DNA of 64,000 nucleotides from Aquarana catesbeiana. Its lineage: Eukaryota > Chordata > Amphibia > Anura > Ranidae. The position numbers and the translations under genes are program-made. Of the stretch, positions 34,531 to 46,157 are shown piece after piece (the first letter of the stretch is position 1; each line of letters starts with the position of its first letter). The stretch spans positions 494,411,232 through 494,475,231 of the forward strand of contig NC_133326.1 of the NCBI RefSeq assembly GCF_042186555.1. The letters are read 5' to 3'. The notes below the pieces were generated by a model that ran no database searches, was not told the DNA's origin, and saw only the letters and a program-made list of their open reading frames with translations.

Positions 34531-35056
34531 GATGTAGTCATCTTACAATGAAATACAGTGGGCCTCATGCATAAACGTGTCTAAAGATTTTTTAGTTGAC
34601 AGCAACTACAGTGTCTTGAAAAAGTATTCATAACCCTTGAAATTTTCAACATTTTGTCATGTTACAATCAAAAATGTAAATGTATTTTATTGGGATTTTA
34701 TGTGAAAGAACAATACAAAGTGGCATATAATTGAGAAGTGGAAGGAAAATATTAAATGTTTTTTCAAAATGTTTTACAAATAAATATATGAAAAGTGTGA
34801 CGTGCATTTGTATTCAGCCCCCCTAAATCATTACTTTGTAGAACCACCTTTTGCTGCAATTACAGCTGCAAGTCTTTTTGGGTATGTCTCTACCAGTTTT
34901 GCACATCTAGAGAGTGAAATTTTGCCCATTCTTCTTTGCAAAATAGCTCAAGCGCTGTCAGATTGGATAAAGAGCATCTGTGAACAGCAATTTTCAAGTC
35001 TTGCCACAGATTCCCAATTGGGTTTAGGTCTGGACTAGGCCATTCTAACACATGTA

Positions 35057-36621
35057 CAGTATCTTACAAAAGTGAGTAAGCCCCTAACATTTTTGTAAAT
35101 ATTTTATTATATCTTTTCATGTGACAACAACGAAGAAATTACACTTTGCTACGATGTAAAGTAGTGAGTGTACAGCTTGTATAATGGTGTAAATTTACTG
35201 TCCCCTCAAAATAACATGGCCATTAATGTCTAAACCACTAACAACAAAAGTGAGTACACCCCTAAGTGAAAATGTCCAAATTGGGCCCAATTAGTCATTT
35301 TTCCTCCCCAGTGTCAAGTGACTCATTAGTGTTACAAGGTGTCAGGTGTGAATGGGGAACAGGTGTGTTAAATTTGGTGTCATCGCTCTCACTCTCTCAT
35401 ACTGGTCACAGGAAGTTCAACATGGCACCTCATGGCAAACAACTGAGGATATGAAAAAAAGAATTGTTGCTCTACATAAAGATGGCCTAGACTATAAGAA
35501 GATTGCCAAGCCCTGAAACTGCAGCACGGTGGCCAAGACCATACAGCGGTTTAACAGGACAGGTTTCAATCAGAACAGGCCTCGCCATTGTTGACCAAAG
35601 AAGTTGAGTGCATGTGTTCAGCGTCATATCCAGAGGTTGTCTTTGGAAAATAGACGTATGAGTGCTGCCAGCATTGCTGCAGAGGTTGAAAGGGTAGGGG
35701 GTCAGCCTGTCAGTGCTCAGACGATACGCTGCACACTGCATCAAATTGGTCTGCATGGCTGTCGTCCCAGAAGGAAACTTCTTCTAAAGATGATGCACAA
35801 GAAAGCCCGCAAACAGTTTGCTCAAGACAAGCAGACTAAGGATATGGATTACTGGAACCATGTCCTGTGGTCTGATGAGACCAAGATAAACTTATTTGGT
35901 TCAGAAGGTGTTAAGCGTGTGTGGCGGCAACCAGGTGAGGAGTGCAAAGACATGTGTGTCTTGCCTACAGTCAAGCATGGTGGTGGGAGTGTCATGGTCT
36001 GGGGCTGCATGAGTTCTGCAGGCACTGGGGAGCTACAGTTAATTGAGGGAACCATTAATGCCAACATGTACTGTGACATACTGAAGCAGAGCATGATCCC
36101 CTCCCTTTGGAGACTGGGCCACAAGGCAGTATTCCAACATGATAACGACCCCAAACACACCTCCAAGACGACCACTGCCTTGCTAAAGAAGCTGAGGGTA
36201 AAGGTGATGGACTGGCCAAACTCTATTGAGCATCTGTGGGGCACCCACCATCTCTGTGATGTCATCATGAAGGCATGGAAAAGGACTCCAGTGGCAACCT
36301 GTGAAGCTCTGGTGAACTCCATGCCCAAGAGGGTTAAGGCAGTGCTGAAAAATAATGGTGACCACACAAAATATTCACACTTTGGGCCCAGTTTGGACCT
36401 TTTCACTTAGGGTTGTATGCACTTTTTTCCCAGCAGTTTAGATATTAATGGCCGTGGGTTGAGTTATTTTGAGGGGACAGCAAATTTACACTGTTATACA
36501 AACTGTACACTCACTACTTTACATTGCAGCAAAGTGTAATTTCTTCAGTGTTGTCACATGAAAAGATATAATAAAATATTTACAAAAATGTCAGGGGTGT
36601 ACTGACTTTTGAGACATACTG
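35057..36621 (+). mobile_element. Tc1 family II transposon (inner), complete ends
   Basis: 1,565 bp with TA at 35055-35056 and 36622-36623. Inverted repeats of at least 70 bp start CAGTATCTTACAAAAGTGAG and CAGTATGTCTCAAAAGTCAG and share TAAATATTTTATTATATC. It sits in the transposase of the outer Tc1, in opposite orientation, so it is the younger of the two. Confidence 0.95.
35419..36410 (+). pseudogene. Tc1 family II transposase with stops and internal deletions
   Basis: DDE transposase that would cut at TA-flanked ends. The start MAPHGKQLRI at 35421 is followed by an early stop; the N-terminal DNA-binding region is damaged. From 35604 it is open for 268 codons: RHIQRLSLENRRMSAASIAAE (HTH), VSAQTIRCTLHQIGLHG, first-aspartate block WSDETKINLFG, HGGGSVMVWGCMS, second-aspartate block FQHDNDPKHTS. 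Then two deletions: the segment between MDWP and SIEHLW is short by about eight residues (where PDLNP normally lies), and about 14 residues are missing after HLWG. The acidic residue of EHLW is kept, but its distance from the second aspartate is below the usual 34. It cannot be functional. Confidence 0.9.
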
Positions 36622-37761
36622 TATGTGCTTTGATTTAAACCCTTCCATTGTAGCTGTATGTTTAGTGATATTGTCCTGCTGGAAGGTGAACCTCCTCCCC
36701 AGTCTCAAGTCTTTTGCAGACTCTAATAGGTTTTCTTTTAATATTGCCCTGTATTTGGCTCCATCCATCTTCCCATCAACTGATTAGCTTCCCTGTCCCT
36801 GCTGAAGGAAAGCATCTCCAAAATATGTTTCACAGTTGGGATGGTGTGTTCAGGTTGATGTGCAGTGTTAGTTTTCCGCCACACATAGCGTTTTGCTTTT
36901 AGAACAAAAAGTTCAATTTTGGTCTCATCTGACCAGAGCACCTTCTTCCACATGTTTGCTGTGTCCCCCACATGGCTTCTTGCAAATTGCAAACGGGACT
37001 TCTTATGGCTTTTTTTCAACAATGGCTTTCTTCTTGCCACTCTTCCATTAAGGCAGATTTGTTGAGTGCACGACTAATAGTTGTCCTGTGGACAGATTCC
37101 CCCACCTGAGCTGTGGATTTCTGCAGCTCCTCCAAAGTTACCATGGACCTCTTGGCTGCTTCTCAGACTAATGCTCTCCTTGCCCGGCCTATCAGTTTAG
37201 GCGGATGGCCATGTCTTGGTAGGTTCGCAGCTGTGCCATACTCTTTCTATTTTTGGATGATGGATTGAACTGTGCTCCGTGAGACGTTCAAAGCTTGGAA
37301 TATTCTTTTATAACCTAACCATGCTTTAAACTTCTCCACAACTTTATCCCTGACCTGTTTGGTGTGTTCCTTGGCCTTCATGGTGCTGTTTGTTCACTAA
37401 GGTTCTCCAACAAACCTCTGAGGGCTTCACAGAACAGCTGTATTTATACTGAGATTAAATTATACAAAGGTGGACTCTATTACTAATTAGGTGGCTTCTG
37501 AAGGCAATTGGTTCCACTAGGTTTTAGTTAGGGGTATCAGCGTAAAGGGGGCTGAATACAAATGCACGCAACACTTTTCAGATATTTATTTGTAAAAACT
37601 TTGGAAAACCATTTATCATTTTCCTTTCACTTCACAATTATGTACCACTTTGCGTTGGTCTATCATTTAAAATCCCAATGAAATATAATTACGTTTTTAG
37701 CTGTAACATGACAAAATGTGGAAAATTTCAAGGGGTATGAATACGTTTTCATGGCACTGTA

Positions 37762-38113
37762 ACAACAAGCAGTCGTTATTTACTGAAAGAAAAAGGTACT
37801 GTACTTAAAGGTGGTTATCCTTTTGGCTTCCTTCTTGCTCCCCTTCCCCAAGCTAAAGTACCACCTGACACAGATGTATATTTATCTCAATCAGATGCCC
37901 ACAGCTAGCAGCAATCTTCAAATTGTTCATTTGAAAGCTTCTTTTCCCTGGTTGCACATGCGTAGTCAATCCCCAAACACATTTATGGACTCGTCTTCTG
38001 TATAGGGAGATGACTGCATAAAAGTCTATAATGACAGACCACGAAGAAACGAGCAGCATAAAGAAGATTTTGGCCAGAGGTTCCAAGTTAGATTCAGGTA
38101 ACTTTGCATTTGG
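37762..38113. other. Intron sequence, nothing recognised
   Basis: No repeats or coding features identified between the Tc1 end and the 11-kb nest. Confidence 0.4.
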
Positions 38114-39658
38114 GGCTGGAGCAGTGTTACCAATCCTACCAGATTGAAATTTACTGACACGACAACCAACATTTACTGGCACAGCCAAGTTTTTACTGGC
38201 ATTTCCAAAAGTTACAAAGTTACAGTTTTAATTGCAAATTTCAGTATTTGGGTTACAAACAAGTACAATATGCAATATGATTTAAGGTAGATATTAAGGC
38301 AAAAAACATATTTTCCATTTTATTTTTGATATAGCAAGTAAGTAGCTCAGGGACAGGACGCAGTAGCAGTGTTAATTTTGGCAGCAAATTTCGATTTAGT
38401 TTTAGTCTTTTGACTAAAACATCATTTTAGTTTTAGTCATCTGCAATAGTTTTTTTTTTTTTTTTCAAATATAATTTTTATTCGACTTCTGGAGAGGGTA
38501 AGACATCAGTACGACATTTTTTTACATAAACATGTAGAATTAAGTGAGGACACATCCTCTATCAGTACACAAAGTAAACAAAGGCTTAACCTCTAACTAT
38601 GTAAGCTTCTTGGTTCCATCAATTATTTTATCATTCCTTTGATGTACATTCGTTGATCCTAGTAACATATTCTTACATTATCAGATAAGTCTGTCCCTCT
38701 CCATTTCCGATTTTCTTAAAGATACAGAAAAGATTAGATCAGGATGAAAGGGTGAAGTCGAAGAGAAAGGAAGGGGAGAGGAGAGATAGAGTAGTAGAGA
38801 AAGGGGGGAGATGAAAGGAGATAGTTAGCTGGGGGGTAGGGGAAACAGAGCTAAAGAGGGGAGAGGGGAGTCTGTAGGGGGGAAATGAGGAGGTAAGAAA
38901 AAGGAGGGGGGAAAGACAAGCACGGGGGCGCATGGAGGCATCCACCGCAATCGTCCACATCACCACCAACCGCCCATATCTTAATCTGTTTTATTTATTT
39001 AGTCTTCCCCCCTTGCTGAACTGTATTTCTAGCGAATTGGTTTTTTTCTTATTAAATAGGAGTATAGCTCTCCAGGAGGGATTGGCCCTCATCTGAAAAA
39101 ATAAACATATTCCACTTAAACCATGTTCTGGAGAACCGTTCATTTTGGTTCCGGGCTGTGAGAACAAGATCTTCCATTCTTTTGATATCCTCCACCCTTT
39201 TAACCCACATACCAGCAGTAGGAGGTTGCTTGGATTTCCAGAGTAAGGGAATACACGCTTTGGCTGCATCAAGAAGGTGGCGGACCAATGACTTTTTATA
39301 GGCCTTACCAGGAATATTGGAGGAATGTAGGAGAAAGAGGGCTGGGTCTGCCTCTATGGGGCGCTCGGTGAATCTCTGTGTCGTACTTTGAACGGTCTTC
39401 CAGAATTGTCCCAACATGGGGCAACTCCAAAAGACATGTAGTAGAGTACCCCGCTCGCTCTGGCATCTCCAACAACGATCTGAGGCAGATGGGAATATGA
39501 CCTTTAATTTTGCAGGGGTGTTGTACCACCTGGTTAGAATCTTATAATTAGTCTCTTGCATCTTTGTGCATATCGAAGATTTGTGTGTGAATCGTAATAT
39601 GTTCTGCTTTTGACGAGACGTGAAGGTACAGTGCAAGTCCTTCTCCCATGCTTCGAGA

Positions 39659-40268
39659 CAGGGCCGGTGCTACCACTAGACAAACTAGGCAGCCGCCTAG
39701 GGCGCCCTGCTGCCTAGGGCGCCTGGCCACTGGTGTTCATACTCTCTTCTCTGTGCAGCAAGCAACTAATTCTCAGCATCAGCAGGCTACCCCCGCTCCG
39801 TTTGCACATATTTTTAGAGGCGCAGCAGCGGCGGAGGACTGTATCTGGGTCCCGACTCCTGAATGAATGGAAGCAAGCAAACATTCATTGCTGGGCACTG
39901 GTAGGCTGCATTTGATGGGTGATAGTAGGCTGCATTGATGGGCACTGGTGAGGCTGCATTTGATGGGCTCTGGTGAGGCTGCATTGGTGGGCGCTGGTAG
40001 GCTGCATTGATGGGTGCTGGTGAGGAAACATTTGATGGGCGCTGGTGGGGCTGCATTGGTGGGCGCTGGTAGGCTGCATTAATGGGCGCTGGTGAGGCTG
40101 GATTTGATAGACGCTGGTGGGCTGCATTTGATGGGCACTTTATTAAAAAGGTGGGGTTTACATAGGCAGGGAAAAAGAAGTGGAGTCAGGGGTGGAGCCG
40201 GGGGGGGGGGGGGGGGGCGGCAAAATGTGGTTTCGCCTAGGGTGTCAAAAATCCTTGCACCAGCCCTG
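39659..40268. mobile_element. hAT MITE inside L1-C ORF2
   Basis: 610 bp, ends CAGGGCCGGTGC and (inverted) CAGGGCTGGTGC. Perfect 8-bp duplication CTTCGAGA at 39651-39658 and 40269-40276. Contains a minisatellite (39890-40140) and a run of about 18 G at 40200-40218. Removing it with one target copy restores the LINE frame exactly, so it is the youngest insertion in the nest. Confidence 0.95.
39890..40140. repeat. Minisatellite within hAT (GGCTGCATTTGATGGG unit)
   Basis: About eight copies of a 24-32-bp unit built on GGTGAGGCTGCATTTGATGG and GCGCTGGT. The unit is related to the larger array at 47405-48105. Confidence 0.85.
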
Positions 40269-43200
40269 CTTCGAGACAATGCAAGTTAGGTTCCTCTAGT
40301 GGTGTAATTAATAATTGGTATGTAGCAGAGAGAACGTGGGACATTGGGCCCTCTTCCGAACAATATGTTTCGTAAGTGGTCAGGGTAGAAGTGTAATTAC
40401 CAGGAGGGGAAAGTGACTTGAGAAAGTGAGAGAGTTGTAGAGCTCTCCAACAGTCCAGACGGAATTGTCCTTCTGAGCTCATGAGTTCGGTCATGGTGGG
40501 CCATCGGTTATTCCTAAGAAAATGAGAGGCTTGGAAGCAGTTTGACTGGCACAGGAAGTGAAAACTTGGGTCTGTGTATCCAGGCGTAAATTCTGGTGTT
40601 CCTAATATCGGACGGAGCGGGGAATTTTGTGACGAGAGTCGGTACCGTGTAAATAAGAATGAGCACGTACGTACTGTCAAACCTATTAGGGGATGATTTT
40701 TCACCTCTCTAGGTAAGACAGTGTGAATCCATGGTGTTCTGTGTAAGGGGACGATGCATTGGGTTTGTTCCATTCTAGTCCACTGTTTGGTGGACTGATG
40801 GCGATTCCAGTCGATTAGTCTGGTCATATGGGTCGCATAGTAGTATTTACGGAGGTCAGGTACTGCCAGACCTCCAAAAGATTTGGGAAGTGTTATCTGA
40901 CGTCTGTTGAGTCTGGGTCTTTTGTGAGCCCAAATAAAATCGGAAAATAGGGCGCTGGTTTGGGCAAAAAAGGAGGACGGGATTTGAATCGGTAGTGCCT
41001 GTAGTAGGTACAAAAACTTGGGTAATATACTCATCTTCAGGATATTGCATCTACCGAACCATGAATGTAACCCTGCTTGCCATTTGGACAACAGAGCGCG
41101 AACCCCGGACAGTAACGGTGGAAAGTTTAAGGAAAATATCTGTGAGATGTTAGGGGGAATGAATGTTCCCAGATATTTTAGGGCCGTCGAAGTCCATTTG
41201 AATTTAAAACTATCTTTAAGTGTTTTGAGTAACTCTGAAGGCATACCAACACTCATTGCTTCGGACTTGTCAAAATTGATTTTCATATTAGAAATACTCC
41301 CATAAGCTCGAAACTCCTGCAGAAGATTAGGAAGAGAGATCAATGGCTTGGTAAGAGAGAACAACATATCATCTGCATATGCAGCGATTTTATGTTGTGA
41401 GTCCCCCAGGGCAATCCCTGTTATGTCCGGGTTGGAGCGTATAGTACACAGGAAGGGTTCCAATGACAGGGCGAAGAGGAGCGGGGACAGAGGGCAATCC
41501 TGACGGGTTCCATTTTTAATCGTAAAAGGATCTGATAGGACTCCGTTAGCACGCACCTGGGCCGTAGGGTCCGTGTAAACCGAGTTGATCCAATTTAGCA
41601 TTCTATCACCCAGTCCCACGTGAGCCAAAACCGACATCATAAATTTCCAATCCACCCTGTCAAAGGCCTTCTCCGCGTCTGTGCTTAAAAATATACAGGT
41701 GATCTTATTTTTATTGACTACGTGTAATAAGTTAAGGACTCTGATTGTGTTGTCCCTAGCCTCTCTAGTTGGGACAAACCCTACTTGGTCTTGGTGAATT
41801 AAGGACGGGATATACTGTTGGATTCTGGTGGCTATTATTTTAGTGAAAATCTTTAGATCTACATTGAGGAGTGAGATAGGCCTGTAGCTCCCACATGCAG
41901 TAGCATCTTTCCCCTCCTTGGGTATCACCGTAATGTGCGCTGATAGAGTATCACGAGGGATTTTCCCTCCCGAACCCAGGGAGTTGTAAAATTTGTATAG
42001 GTGTTCTCCAAGGTATGGCAACATGAGCTTGTAATATTGGGCAGTGAACCCGTCCGGGCCCGGGGCTTTCCCTAGTTTTATGGTACCTACCGCCAGTTTG
42101 ATTTCATCTATGGAGATGGGATCCTCCAGCAAGGCGCTGGTCTCAGCGGATAGTTTAGGTAGTCCAGACTTGGACAAATAGTCCTCAATTTGAGAACGTA
42201 TGGAAGCTGGTTTCTGTATGTTATAAAGGGAGGCATAAAAATCTTTAAATTCTCGTGCAATGCTTTTGGGGAGTGTAATTTTATGGCCTGAGGGCGTCCT
42301 AATGTGCGGGATGTAACTTGCCAGAACTTGTTCCTTCAGTGAGTTGGCGAGGATTTTGCCGCACTTATTTCCCGATTCATATGCCACCCGGCGACATACC
42401 TGTATCGCCGCTTTGGCACGAAATTGCATTATGCCTGTAATTTTGGCACGCAGGAGCAGGAGTTCCGCCGCTCCTGCAGGAGTCTGAGCATGTTTGTGTT
42501 TAGCCTCAGTCCTATGCAAATCTTCTAATAGCGACGTCAGTTGTGCCGAACGTTGCTTCTTAATACGTGCTCCATGTTTAATTAGGACACCTCGCAATAC
42601 AGCATTGTGAGCTTCACACACAATACCGGGGTCACTGTCAGGGGTGTCGTTAGTCTGAAAATAAAATTCCAATTCCCTAACTACCTCTTTGTGGATCTCT
42701 TCATCTTGTAGAAGACTTTCATTCAGTCTCCAGGTCCTTGTTCTAGAAGTGAGGCTATCAGTTAGGGCATACGTCATTAGAACAGGGGCATGGTCAGACC
42801 ATGTAATGGAACCAATCAAGGAACTGCAGATGGCATGCAGTTGGGCATGAGGGACTAGGAAGTAATCAATCCTAGAGTAGTGTTTATGTGGATTAGAGTA
42901 AAAGGTGTAATCATGTTTTAACGGATGGAGAAGTCTCCACACGTCAATCAGTTGTGTCTTGTATAGAGAGCGGGCTATACGTTTCCTCACTGCTGGTGTA
43001 ATCGATGAGTGCCTGGAGGAAGTGTCTTCAGCAGGGATCAGTGGAACATTAAAATCCCCCCCAAGAATCAATAGGCCTCTAGTGAACCCCTCCAGAGCCT
43101 CAAGGGTCCTAGATAGAAACTGATCTTGTTGGCTGTTGGGTGCATAAATGTTTGCCAGCGTCACCTCTATACCCCCGATATCTCCTCTGAGGAATAAATA

Positions 43201-44975
43201 TCTGCCCTCCGGGTCAGTTTTCACCTCTGTGCACTTCCAAGGAACAGAGCGTGAAATCAGTATGGACACATCCCGAGACTTAACAGGCCCATACATAGAG
43301 TGGTACACCGTTGGATAGTATCTGCTCCTCAGTATTGGGAGATTACCTTCTTTGAAGTGAGTCTCCTGTATAAATGCCAAATTGGCCTTGTGGCGCTGGA
43401 GATCATTCAACAGCATGCATCGTTTTTCCGGCACATTTAGTCCTTTCACATTTAAGGACAACACGGTCACTGCCTCCGTGGCCCCCCCGCGTAAATAAAA
43501 TACTCAAAATAGGGGTAAACTATAGAGGGGGGGTAGGGTGGAAGTAAGAGAGAAGGAAAAGAGGGGAAAAGGGAAGGGGGTAGAAGACAAGAAAGAGAAG
43601 AGGAGGAATAAGAGAGATAAGAGAAGTAATCTAAGTATATAGCACTGGAGTGCTAGAACGCTCACTAGTAGGAGACTAGTAATCGAGCGCAGGCCTATGT
43701 GGAGGCGTGGAAAGAGACAGCCAGCGACAAGGTCTCCGGCTCCCCCACTCCCATTCCGCAATAAAACATAACTTGCCAAAAATATTAACGGTTCAGACTC
43801 ACAGTTGAAACAAATATATTTAGTGAGAAAACAAATAAACTTCAATCAGAGGTTTAAAGTACAGCAAAACTATCTAATCATATATGCATGCTAATCAATC
43901 CCTAAGCCTGGTCCTGATCAACTGAACCCATGCCATCCAACTTCCCACTTTGCCCTAATACTGAACTGCCTCATATCCCAGATCCGGAGGAGAGTAAGGC
44001 TGCCCCCAATCCCCAAGGGTCTAAGAGCATAAGTAGATATTAATTATCCAATTTACTGGCCATAACTTCCCTCATCTCCCCCGGTTCCAATCTCCCCCAC
44101 TCCCCCCCCACCTCATTATATCGGATCCTCCAAATATGATCACATGATCTCCACCTGTCTGTCAGTGCGGCTTGGCTCATCCCCCTCACCTCCCCCAAGT
44201 CAGAGCCTCGCTCCGCAAAACACAAGACTTGAACAGAAGGGGGGAGAGGCTGTAAAGGTATACTCTCCCCTGTCTCCCTTTGATATTGGGTCTATGGAGG
44301 TCTCCAAGTCCCGGGGACAAATGGTATCTATCTGACCTTCCAGGGTGATCCGAAACATCGGGGGTGGGAAGGGGAGAGCCCGGCACAGCTAGCGAAACAT
44401 TACTAACCGTTGTGACACTACCTCTCGTACCCACCTCAATAGACATCAGTTGAATCGGAGTACTTGCCTCCCTCACATCTTAAATCTATTCCCCTGTGAT
44501 GAGATACCATTACTTGCAAGCCTTAACATGTAATGTCAATGAGTGTCTCCAGGAGCATGGGAGAGATCAGGCGAGAACACCCTCTCTTCTCCCGCAAAGA
44601 AACAGGACAGGTGTCTCTGGGTCCGAGTATCTGTTACCGGGATGGTCTTTAATATGAGTCATCTCAGCACAATAAGTTCTGTATCGGGTTCACATACCTA
44701 GAAAGCGAGGTGTAGGTGTCCCTGAACTTTTGCCCAGTCCCGTGTCACGCTCCGTCCTCTAGATGCTGGCAGACGGTGGAGATGAGAAGCTGTAGTTAGG
44801 TGGAGTAGTAGATCCTCTTCTCTGGACCAGATTCTGCTTCTCATTTAGGAGGTGGAGGTCCCATGTGTTATTTCCACGAGGCGGCAAGCAGGAGCAAAGA
44901 GACAGCAATAATCTCTGAGGCAACTTGAGTTAAACTCGATCAGGCATCCACCAGGTTTGCTAAAGCATAGAAAAG

Positions 44976-46157
44976 TCATGACTCACGTGGCCCCTCAGCC
45001 GAGGGGGTCCGCTGTCTCCTTCTTGATCGCTGCTGGCGGGGGGGTTGGTAAGCCCGCTGAGTAGAGGGACCCGAGCGGCCCGTGGAACGCGGGACCAGCG
45101 CAAGCCAATTAGGGACCGGGATCGGTTCCACACCGATAAATGTAAAAAAGGCTGGTAGCTCTGCCTGTGTACGTAGGGTAAAGGAGGTATTTCCGTTTCT
45201 GAAGGTAACCGCCAGAGGATAGCCCCATCGATACGTGCATCCCTGTCTCCTGGATAACTCCAGAATGGGCCTCAGCATCGCTCTTCTCTGTAGGGTGGCC
45301 CTGGATAGGTCTGGTAGTATCTTGATGGCAGCACCGTCGAAATCCACTTCCCCATGCTCCCATGCCTTCCGAAGTATCAGTTCCTTTAGGGTGTAGCGGT
45401 GGATCCTGCATAACACGTCACGGGGTCTCTCAGGGTCTGGTGAGCGAGGCCCCAGGGTTCTATGGACCCGATCTAGCTCTATTGAAGGCGGGGGTGCATC
45501 CAAGACTTTCCGGAAGATCGCAACCACCGTCTCCTCCAGATCCTCCGCGCCTGTTGCTTCAGGGAGGCCCCGCAGCCGCAGATTATTGCGGCGACTGCGG
45601 TCCTCCAAGTCCTCCAAATGGAGCTGCAGCTCCACCGCCGTGGCCGCCTGGGATTCTGGGGATTGCTCCAGTTCTGTGACTCTCTGTGTAAGAGAGGAAA
45701 TTGAGGCCTCTCCCACCCCCATCCGATCTGAGATCGTTTGTAGCTCAGCCCTGACCTCTTGGATATCTCTGGTGTGCGCTTCCTCCACCCGTAGTATGAG
45801 GGCTTCAATGTCCATTTTGGATGGGAGCGCCTCAATGTCCGCCTTCGTGGGAAGGGCCTGTAAGATGGCGCGGAGGTCGTCCGGTAGAACGCTCTGATTC
45901 TGGTAAGGGCTCGCCATCTCGGACCGGAATATAGCCGGTGATGTTGAGAAGTCCTCTGAGGCAGTGGACGGGGCCGGAGAAGCAGGTAAGTCCAGTGTGT
46001 CGGCCTCTGCCCGGTGTTGGCCCCGCGGCGCTGTTGCAATGGCGCCCGGTGATCTCTGCTGTGAGTAGCGGAAATATCTCCGGATCCCGTTCCGTGAAGT
46101 CGGTGGCTGGCTCCCGCTGACCGATGCTCTTGTTCTGTACCTCTTAGAGGCTATCAT
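44976..46157 (-). CDS. L1-C ORF1, intact 393-residue RNA-binding protein
   Basis: L1-type ORF1 protein, which coats the element RNA as trimers. ATG at 46157, stop at 44976; no lesion. N-terminal basic, disordered region (residues 1-80); predicted coiled coil about 115-205 (DIEALILRVEEAHTRDIQEV onward, ending LHLEDLEDRSR). RRM starts RRNNLRLRGLPE (about 206) with the conserved LDRVHRTLGPRSP, then a C-terminal domain with PRDVLCRIHRYTLKE and ILPDLSRATLQRR. The tail is basic (RQQRSRRRQR). It lies 1.5 kb upstream of ORF2. L1-A has the same protein in decayed form. Confidence 0.93.
   Translation of the reverse strand: MIASKRYRTRASVSGSQPPTSRNGIRRYFRYSQQRSPGAIATAPRGQHRAEADTLDLPASPAPSTASEDFSTSPAIFRSEMASPYQNQSVLPDDLRAILQALPTKADIEALPSKMDIEALILRVEEAHTRDIQEVRAELQTISDRMGVGEASISSLTQRVTELEQSPESQAATAVELQLHLEDLEDRSRRNNLRLRGLPEATGAEDLEETVVAIFRKVLDAPPPSIELDRVHRTLGPRSPDPERPRDVLCRIHRYTLKELILRKAWEHGEVDFDGAAIKILPDLSRATLQRRAMLRPILELSRRQGCTYRWGYPLAVTFRNGNTSFTLRTQAELPAFFTFIGVEPIPVPNWLALVPRSTGRSGPSTQRAYQPPRQQRSRRRQRTPSAEGPRES

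Larger units (their letters stand above)
34609..37759 (-). pseudogene. Tc1 family I transposon (outer), split by another Tc1
   Basis: Complete outer boundaries: TA at 34607-34608 and 37760-37761, inverted repeats CAGTGTCTTGAAAAAG and CAGTGCCATGAAAACG. The minus-strand transposase is in pieces. About 37380-37050 is the DNA-binding region. 36738-37040 is open with RRKPLLKKSHKKS and first-aspartate block WSDETKIELF. The 36580-36768 frame has second-aspartate block FQQDNITKHTA. After the inserted Tc1, the third-acid block and C-terminus continue at 35054-34830 (anti-sense of 34802-35038). Same family as 25165-26310. Confidence 0.9.
39052..43470 (-). pseudogene. L1-C ORF2, open except for one hAT insertion
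   Basis: Endonuclease/reverse transcriptase of about 1,266 residues once the insert and one target copy are discounted. The start at 43470 (TVLSLNVKGLN) is the usual first block of the APE endonuclease; QETHF, NIYAPNS, GGDFNVPL, SRIDYFLV and SDHAPVL follow. Reverse transcriptase: LGKAPGPDG, SYRPISLLNVD, DQVGFVPTRE, LSTDAEKAFDRVDW, NGTRQDCPLSPLLF and catalytic AYADDML. In NGTRQDC the normally invariant glycine is aspartate, probably damaging. A C-terminal CX2CX8HX4C knuckle (CWRCQSERGTLLHVFWSC) lies at about 39455-39510. The frame stops at 40276 inside the insert and resumes in the same phase at 39658. Confidence 0.93.

Noticed and set aside
35849..36406. 185-codon minus-strand ORF
   Set aside because: Antisense shadow of the Tc1 transposase.
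45362..46039. Long ORFs overlapping L1-C ORF1 in other frames and strand
   Set aside because: GC-rich shadows of the real ORF1; arginine/proline/serine-rich without conserved motifs.
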